In this document: positions 57,191 to 64,000 of the stretch, in pieces
How the letters are laid out: every line of letters starts with the position of its first letter
Position numbering within the stretch: the first letter of the stretch is position 1
Source of the DNA: Blumeriella jaapii
Lineage: Eukaryota > Ascomycota > Leotiomycetes > Helotiales > Drepanopezizaceae
Reading direction: 5' to 3'
DNA: 64,000 bases
Assembly: GCA_009599575.1 (NCBI GenBank)
Contig: VWND01000022.1
Location: 453,001-517,000 of the forward strand
Translations under genes and position numbers: made by a program
The notes under the pieces: generated by a model
Databases searched by the model: none
The model's input: the letters and a program-made list of their open reading frames with translations, nothing else
What the model was told of the DNA's origin: nothing

Positions 57191-58780
57191 AGTGACCTTC
57201 GACATGTCCAGTGATCAAAGCTCTCGAAGCTGTGATTGGGAGAGGAAGAACCATGGAACAGCAAGCAGGTTCATGCAAGTGCTGAAACTTGGGGAAAGAA
57301 ATTAAGTATGAGAAATGCCCTTGGAAAATGTTTTGGTATCGCTTGACAAGAGCGATCTAAGACGCGTGTCCAGAACGTTGTGGTAAAATAGAAAGTGCTA
57401 TGCGTATATTGCAGTTGGAGATTTAGTGGTTGAAAAACAATAGAAAAACATCGAGCTATTAAAGCCGTGGTTCTAGACAGCATGGCTACGTGTTTAGGGG
57501 TAGCCGCCTCGTTTACAGCAGAAGGAGCTCTACAGTTGAATGGGAAGCTCCACCAGGAACGAGCTCTGGACGTCGTGATGTGTGTAAGCACTTACGCGAG
57601 GGGAAATGCCATAGATAGCCGAGCCGAAGAAGCCGAACGACCCAAACGTTACAATCTTTTTTTTTCTTGTACCCGAAACACTTTTTGACATCAAAACCGA
57701 GAAGAAAAAAAGGCATTCGACTCGAATCTAGGCTAAAGGACCATTTATTGAACGGTGAGATTTTTTCCCAAGATAATTCTCGTCGAAGTTACACAAACCG
57801 CTCTTTTTCCTTTCTTTTGCTATACACACACACATATTGAAATCTCGACCTGTGTAAACAAAAGCCAACCTGACCCCCCCCCCCCCCCCCCTCCCAAAGC
57901 ATCACCTACCTACGTATCCAATTCTAATCCCTCCCCTCCCAGACACCACATCCTCACAGCCAAAACCACAAGAGACCGCCGTCCCAAAATCACTATCCAA
58001 CATGCGCGCCAGCGTCTTCCTCCCACTTCACACCAACTGGTATTTGCATACTCCCCAACTTACATACTCCCCAACTTACATACTCCCCAACTTCCATACA
58101 TACTCCCCTTCGCACTTCTTTCTTCCCGCCCCTCGCCGCTTACTCACGTACCGCGCACGGCGCCCGCGAACCCACAACACCGAGTGCCAACCATCCCATC
58201 CCATCCCATCCAGTCCATCCCAACCCAACCCTTCGCCAAGTTCCAATTCCGCCCCGCCAACCACCCCGCGCCCCATTCCCTCCTCCTCCTCCTCCTCCTC
58301 CTCCTCACCAGCCCCCGGGCCGGGAAAGGCTTAACCCCGGCCTCCGCGCACTCGGAAGCCGAGCGAGCGCGTCCCCGGACGATCAGGCGCCCGCGCCCGC
58401 GCTTGTACGCACACGAGGGACGGAGTTCGGGGTCGGTTGGATGCGTGCTCGGATTTAAGACCGTTGTGTACGGTACGGTATGTACTGTATGTATGGCTAA
58501 GCTTGTACGTGTGTACTGTACTGTGCGTATTGTGCGTATGCGCATGAGCAGGTGACGCGGATTGTGGACGGCGGTGGGGTGGTGGGTCGGTGCCTGGATC
58601 GTTCACGTGGTGAGGTGCTCGGTGCTTGATGGGCCGTATGTACCATATTCGCTTCGTTTGTTTTTCATTTCGGTACATACATGTGCCGTACGTGTGTGTG
58701 TAGGTGTGTGTATAGGTGGAGAGGAACGGACAGGTGTAGATGGGAATGGGAATCTAGGCTCGAGAGAGACTGGAGACGGG

Positions 58781-58782
<2 letters not shown>

Positions 58783-58832
<50 letters not shown>

Positions 58833-58860
58833 AAGGGTGAGATCCTGCTTCTGCTTCTGC

Positions 58861-58902
<42 letters not shown>
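58783..58902. repeat. (GA)n and (CT)n arms forming an inverted repeat
   Basis: A (GA)n run at about 58783-58829 and a (CT)n run at about 58861-58902 are complementary and separated by about 30 bases (GAAAGAAAGGGTGAGATCC part), so single strands could fold into a stem of about 40 base pairs. Confidence 0.8.
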
Positions 58903-61654
58903 AATACAGTATGTTTATGCTTGATCGTCGAGAGCTCCAAAAACCGGGAGTTCTTCTCGCCGCCTTTCGCTTACTCGCTCTCTTTCTTTCTCGCTTTTTC
59001 TCCTTGTGCTGTATATATTGTACTGCACTGTATATACATACATACATACATACAGTACGGCAGCACCAGGAGACGAGGCGGAGAAAGATGGAAAGCGTAT
59101 GGGTGAGTATGTATGTATATATATATATATATATATATACATACAGTATATATATACAGTACAAGACAAAAAACGAACCCCTTGCCATAAATCCCTTCAG
59201 ACAATCACAGCACAGCACAGCACAGCATATACAAGACCTCGTGTACACATACAGTACAGTACATACAGGACCACCTCACACAATACCTACTGTATAATAC
59301 ACACAGTACAGTAGTACTTCTACTTCTACTTCTACTTCCACAGTACATACCATACATCTACTCCTCCCGATGCAGAGCAAGCCAGCAAACGACACCGCGT
59401 TACACAGCCCCGCCTGCTGCTCCCCCAACTCGGCGCACGGAGAAGCACCCTTGCTTGCCCGGCCGAGTTGCGCCTATATCTGCACATACGTACCACAAGA
59501 GGGGGAGAAGAAAAAAAGAAGAAGAAAAAAAAAATTTGCGAAACCCTCTGAAAAAGTCAATGCGTGAACCAACAGCAGGTGCGCTCCCACCCCGGTTGCA
59601 GTTCTTGCGCGGATGTGTCCTGCATCGTACAGTAGGTACTGTACGGTGTCGTGGTGCATGCTCCATCCGCGGCGGCGCCGCCGGTCGGTGGTGGTGGTGG
59701 TGAAGTCGTGCGCGGAAGAGGAAGAGGAAGAGGAAGAGGGAGAACCTACAGTTGATGTTGTTGTTGTTGTTGAGGAGGCGTGTTCGTGGCTCGGCTGTGG
59801 GTAGTACAGTACAGCACAGCACAGCACAGCACCGGATCTAGGCGCAGCTCGGTCGGGAAAGGGAGGGGTGCGTGGTTCTTGAGCTTCCGATTAGTGCGTT
59901 GACGGGGAAGAGAGGAGGAGGATCACCAGTTTGGTATAGTATATCCATATATACACATACATACCTAACACACATATACACACACATACACATATACATA
60001 CATACATACATACACACCCATCCACACACACACACACCCATCCATCCACACACACACACACATCCATCCATCCATGCCTTCCATATCTGTAAAAGCTCTC
60101 GGGTACAGTACAGTACAAACAAGTACTATACAGTGCCGGTACATCTGCACACACATTTCCTTTATGCAGCATGTTGTAAATATCCGAACCAGGAGGGAAG
60201 GTCCTGGATACCGGTTGATATAGGGAAATAAGAAGAACGGAGAGAGAGGGAGGGATGGTTCTTGGTTTTGTTACGACTGCGTTTATCGTACTGTGTTGTG
60301 TTGAGGTAGGTGGGTAGGTAGGTAGGTAGGTAGGTTGGTAGGTAGGTAGGTTGGTAGGTAGGTGGTATATACAGTATGTATGCAGTATGTACATACAGTA
60401 TATATACAGTATATATACAGTATATATATACAGTATGTACATACAGTACAGTACAGAACGGTATTATAGGGCCTCGTTATATGCTTCTCAGATAGACGCA
60501 CAGTACCTAAGTACCTAGTGTCTTTCTTAATCCGTCACGTACAGTACAGAGAGAATACTGGAGGGTTCTTTCGGATTTCCGTAACTGAAGTACCGTATGT
60601 ATCTTACGACCAATATGCAACTTTAGTCATCTCTCATCACATCACGCATACAGTACATATTCCACCGCCGAAAGGCAGACACACACAGCCACTTGTACGG
60701 TACAGTTTACGTGACTCGCTCACTCAGCCATCACCACCGCGCCGCGGCCTGACCACTCGGCTTCCGCCTCCGCCTCCTCTGCGCTCCCCGCGAGCAGGAG
60801 GCTTCGACGGCCGTGTCTGCCTACCGCACTTGCCGCCGGACGTGACGCGAGACTGACTTGACGGCGTTGCCATGTGTGCATTGTACAGTACGAGTTGCGT
60901 TGCGCCGCGTCCCCCTCCCCGATGCGAACGCGAAGCGCGTGCGGAAACATCCACGGCCCTATGCGCACGCATGCATCCGGCCGGCAGCCGTGAGCTGGGG
61001 GATGTACTGTGTACATACAGACAGATGTCTGTCTGTGGGTGGGCGTGTGAACGTAAATCCGATCCTGGTGTCGATCGATCTCTCGACGCCGGCCCGTCGA
61101 GCCGTTCGTTCTGGTGACCAGCGGTCCCTGCCTACGTCCAGTCCGGGAGGGGGCGTTCTCGTGGTTTTCCGGACGCACTGCCTTGCCCTGCCCTGCCCTG
61201 CCCGGCCCTGCGCTGCACTGCACGGCGGAGAGAGGTGGTCGAGGGCGCGACTGTGTGTTGTCATGAATGGGGACATGGACGGAAGAGGCGGGGGGGTAGG
61301 GCCGAGAGGAACTGGCAGTGCGCGCGGTGCGATGACGATGTGACGACGGTGCGGTCGGTGCCAGAGGGAACATTCTCATCTCGCAAAGGTAGATCATGTC
61401 TCGCTCGGGGGGAGAAGGGTGAAGAAAGGCTTCTTCCTTCGGTCTGAACGTTGGAGCTGGGCAGGAAGAACGGACATGGATGGTGGTGGTGGTGGAGATG
61501 GTGGTGATCCGTGGTGGGTGCACTGTAGATCGTTCGGGGGTGGGAGGAGGAAGAAGGAGGAGGAAGAGGAGGAGGAGGAGGATGGGAATCGGCCGAGCTC
61601 GAGTTTAAGCTCAGGGCTGAAACCCAAGCTCGAGTTCGGTGTGTCTGAGGGGGA

Positions 61655-62110
61655 ATAGGAGAGCGAGAGAGTATGAGAGTGTGGGAAGGAGAGTGTGAGA
61701 ATATAGGAGTATGAGAATATAGGAGTGTGAGAATATAGGAGTGTGAGAATACAGGAGTAAGAGAGTCAGAGAATGAGAGTGTGAGAGTGTGAGAGTGTGG
61801 GAAGAAGAGTGTGGGAAGGAGAGTGTGAGAACATAGGAGTATGAGAGAGTGAGAATATAGGAGTATGAGAATGTGAGAATATAGGAGTATGAGAATGTGA
61901 GAATATAGGAGTATGAGAATGTGAGAATATAGGCGTATGAGCCCTGTGAGAATATAGGAGTATTGAGAGTGAGCAGGCGAGTATGAGCGTGTGGAAGAAG
62001 AGTGTGAGAAGATAGGAGTATAAGAGTCAGAGAATAAGAGTGTGAGAATGAGAGTGTGGGAATACAGGAGCACAAGAGTCAGAGAATGAGAATGTGAGAA
62101 CACCGGAGTA
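61655..62110. repeat. minisatellite of GAGAATATAGGAGTAT units
   Basis: About 450 bases of imperfect units built from GTGAGAATATAGGAGTATGA, with the cleanest register (24 bases) at about 61850-61950. Variants contain GAGTGTGGGAAGAA. The open frames through it are by-products. Confidence 0.8.
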
Positions 62111-63071
62111 TGAGAGTACAAATGAACCAAACGAGAGTATGAAAGAGTAAGAGCGTACTGTACAGAAACAGAGTTTGAACTTCATGAAATCGAGACCTAC
62201 TTTACAGTACACAAACGTAGGCGTACAATGTCCAAGAACGGTGGATAGAGAGTGGTGTCGTGGCAGTTCAATCCAGTACAGCATTATACAGTACATACAG
62301 TACAGTACCGAAGAGATGCTCTCGCAAGCTTCCTTCACCTGTGCTTTGCGTTGCTTTACTTTACTTTCTTCTACCGTACCGTACCGTATTACATAGCAGT
62401 TCTATGTAGTACTTCTATGTAATACTTCTACATAGTACTTCTATATAATACTTCTACACAGTACAGACAAGTACTTCTACATAATACTTCTACCCAATAC
62501 TTCTAGCCAGTACCTACAAGTACCTACACTTCATCCCCCGCCGTGGCAGGGCGTGGCACATCTGGATGATGGGATCCCCCGGAAATGAAGGAGCGTCGGC
62601 CTGGATGACATGAACCCTTCGTCGACGCATCCGAGTCCATTTCCAGCCGCGCATCGCATCCCCGATCGCGTTCGGATTGATTCCTCATCCGCCGCACCGC
62701 ACCGCATCGCATCGCATCGCATCCCTTAGCGCCTTCGGATTGCCCAGCCGCCGCGGCAGCGCATCGTTGCGTCCAGCCAGCGCGCGAACGAAATGACTCC
62801 GACGGGTGAGTCGAGTTTCGGAAAGATCGGACGAGAGCGCTAGTTGGCGGGCTCGGGGACGGTGGAGAGGGGGGGGGGGTGGTTTTTTCTTCCGTCTCGC
62901 GTGTTGTTTCACAAGGGCACGCGGAGTCCGATCTGAGGGCGAGGAGGCGAGGAAGCAAGCACGCAGCGATGCGCATCGGTCGTGCGAGATTTTTTTCACG
63001 TATGGGTCAGCACAGCAAGGCTGTCGGTGTCTGTCCATTGCTCAGCAGCGGACGAGGAGGGGGAGTAATGG

Positions 63072-63140
63072 GACTGGGCTGGACTGGACTGGACTGGACT
63101 GGACTGGACTGGACTGGACTGGACTGGACTGGACTGGATT
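63072..63140. repeat. GGACT pentanucleotide array
   Basis: About 12 perfect GGACT copies in a row, then degenerate GGATTGGTAAGTG-type units to about 63220. The same word occurs as a short array at about 14725-14750. Confidence 0.85.
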
Positions 63141-64000
63141 GGTAAGTGAAGTGGTATAGATAGGACTGGATTGATAAGTGCAGTGGTATGGATTGGACTG
63201 GATCGACTGGATTGGTAAGTGAAGGTATGTGCAGTCCTGTGCAGTCCTGTGCTGCACTGAATGTCATGTACTGTCAGAGAAGTGTCGGTGGTCGGAAACA
63301 CCGAGTGCCCGTCGAGGGTGCCTGGCATGGAATGAAGGCTTCGCACCGAGGGGCCGCTGAGCGGGGGACGAGAGGAGTCCTGACTGTACTGTACACAGAT
63401 ATGTACAGTACATACATATTGTACTATACAGATCCGGTCCGAGAGGGTACGAGAGATGCGAGTGCGACTGACACTGACCGTGTTGACGCTACGAGACAAG
63501 CGAGAAGAGGCGAGGGCCGCAAAGTAAACAGAGTCGTCAGCACCGATGGCTCATCTCGCCGTCAGCGTCGGGAAATCGCCAGTTTTTCCTGGCGGTGTTT
63601 TCCTGGCCATGCTGAGTGAGTGCGCTCGCCGTGGAGCTCTCTCGGGTCTCTGGTGCCCCTCCGTCGGGCGTCGTGGAGCGTCTTGGGATCCATGGATGCA
63701 TCCCTCGCCATCCCTCGCCGACGCAGTGAGACGCCCCGACTGACCCTGGAGCTGGGGAACCTTTTCCACCAAAGCAGTTTAGTCGCTCGGCTTTTTTTTT
63801 CACTCTCGGTCCATTCCCACGTCCCCCCTCCTGCTCCTCGCTCCTCGCCCCTCGCCCCCCCCCCCCCCGTCCAGGATCCGCATCGGACTTTTCGGGTTTT
63901 GCGTTTTTGCGCGTGCCGCAAGGAAGTGCGAAGTACGGGTGTCTTGGTATCAGGTCGGGTCAGAAGAAGAGCGTCCGGGGGGGATCACGGTGGGCATCGC

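Larger units (their letters stand above)
53178..57750. other. AT-rich repeat block, right part
   Basis: No gene supported. Stops are frequent in all frames. The stretch contains copies 2, 3 and 4 of the tailed repeat family, a third copy of the 85-base repeat and a (GAT)n array. The small open frames near 55458-55724 and 55922-56345 have no recognisable motif. Confidence 0.5.
57751..64000. repeat. microsatellite- and minisatellite-rich gene-free stretch
   Basis: No gene supported; long open frames follow from the simple repeats. Contents include a C-run at 57874-57891, a 16-base ATACTCCCCAACTTAC array at about 58047-58100, (GA)n and (CT)n arms, TACAGTA/TATA arrays at about 59030-59350, CACA/CATA arrays at about 59950-60075, (TAGG)n and ATACAGT arrays at about 60300-60460, the 61.7-62.1 kb minisatellite, ACTTCTA arrays at about 62395-62525 and a GGACT array. 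Confidence 0.6.

Noticed and set aside
57755..58555. 266-codon plus frame
   Set aside because: Runs through a poly-C tract and a 16-base minisatellite; no recognisable domain.
58900..60470. Telomere or subtelomere signature
   Set aside because: The arrays are TAGG, TACAGT and CACA types; no TTAGGG array is present.
61261..62130. 289-codon minus frame of Ser/Leu/His/Thr repeats
   Set aside because: Translation of the 61.7-62.1 kb minisatellite.

Overview
The window looks like nuclear DNA of a filamentous ascomycete (Pezizomycotina). A Dothideomycete is my best guess, but only an inference. The evidence is the gene style. Most genes carry one to several introns of about 45-140 bases with GT..AG ends and CTAAC/CTGAC-like branch sites. 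The set of families is typical of moulds: SCAP with a sterol-sensing domain, RTA1-like protein, HET-domain protein, GMC oxidoreductase, YAT-type amino-acid permease and F-box proteins. Compact GC-rich genes alternate with AT-rich or microsatellite-rich stretches. There are no operons, CRISPR arrays or bacterial signals.

Layout. 0.5-1.1 kb: short F-box-like reading frame. 1.1-5.4 kb: AT-rich stretch holding one small secreted protein gene (3053-3535, minus). 6.4-6.9 kb: DUF4202 gene with a frameshift. 7-9.5 kb: low complexity. 9.5-13.1 kb: SCAP (SREBP escort protein) with one frameshift. 16.3-17.4 kb: RTA1-like membrane protein. 18.3-19.7 kb (minus) and 20.3-22.0 kb (plus): a divergent pair, a paraoxonase-like protein and a flavocytochrome b2 (L-lactate dehydrogenase) with a frameshift. 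22.9-24.85 kb: wreck of a HET-domain gene. 26.0-26.6 kb: type II peroxiredoxin. 28.1-30.1 kb: amino-acid permease. 32.3-33.7 kb: second FMN-dependent alpha-hydroxy-acid oxidising enzyme. 35.0-37.1 kb: secreted GMC oxidoreductase. 37.56-38.6 kb: decayed PARP catalytic domain with RIP-like stop codons. 38.8-40.9 kb: multi-intron F-box protein. 41.7-49.0 kb: three unrecognised proteins with one N-terminal membrane segment each, one carrying 40-residue tandem repeats. 49-57.7 kb: AT-rich repeat block containing a cysteine-rich secreted protein gene (52848-53177). 57.8-64 kb: microsatellites and minisatellites with no gene I can support.

Function. The central 18-37 kb is rich in oxidative metabolism: lactate or hydroxy-acid oxidation, peroxide removal, FAD-dependent alcohol or sugar oxidation, an arylesterase/lactonase-like protein and amino-acid uptake. 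I see no proof that these genes form one pathway. The most interesting items are the two small secreted protein genes in AT-rich DNA (effector-like architecture, function unknown), the PARP remnant that keeps its H-Y-E triad while carrying C-to-T type stops, the repeat-containing membrane-anchored protein with its two orphan neighbours, a dispersed repeat family with (ATC/ATT)n tails, and a recurrent GTACTGTAC word across the intergenic DNA. Three conserved genes each carry exactly one small frameshift, which may be sequence error or real decay.
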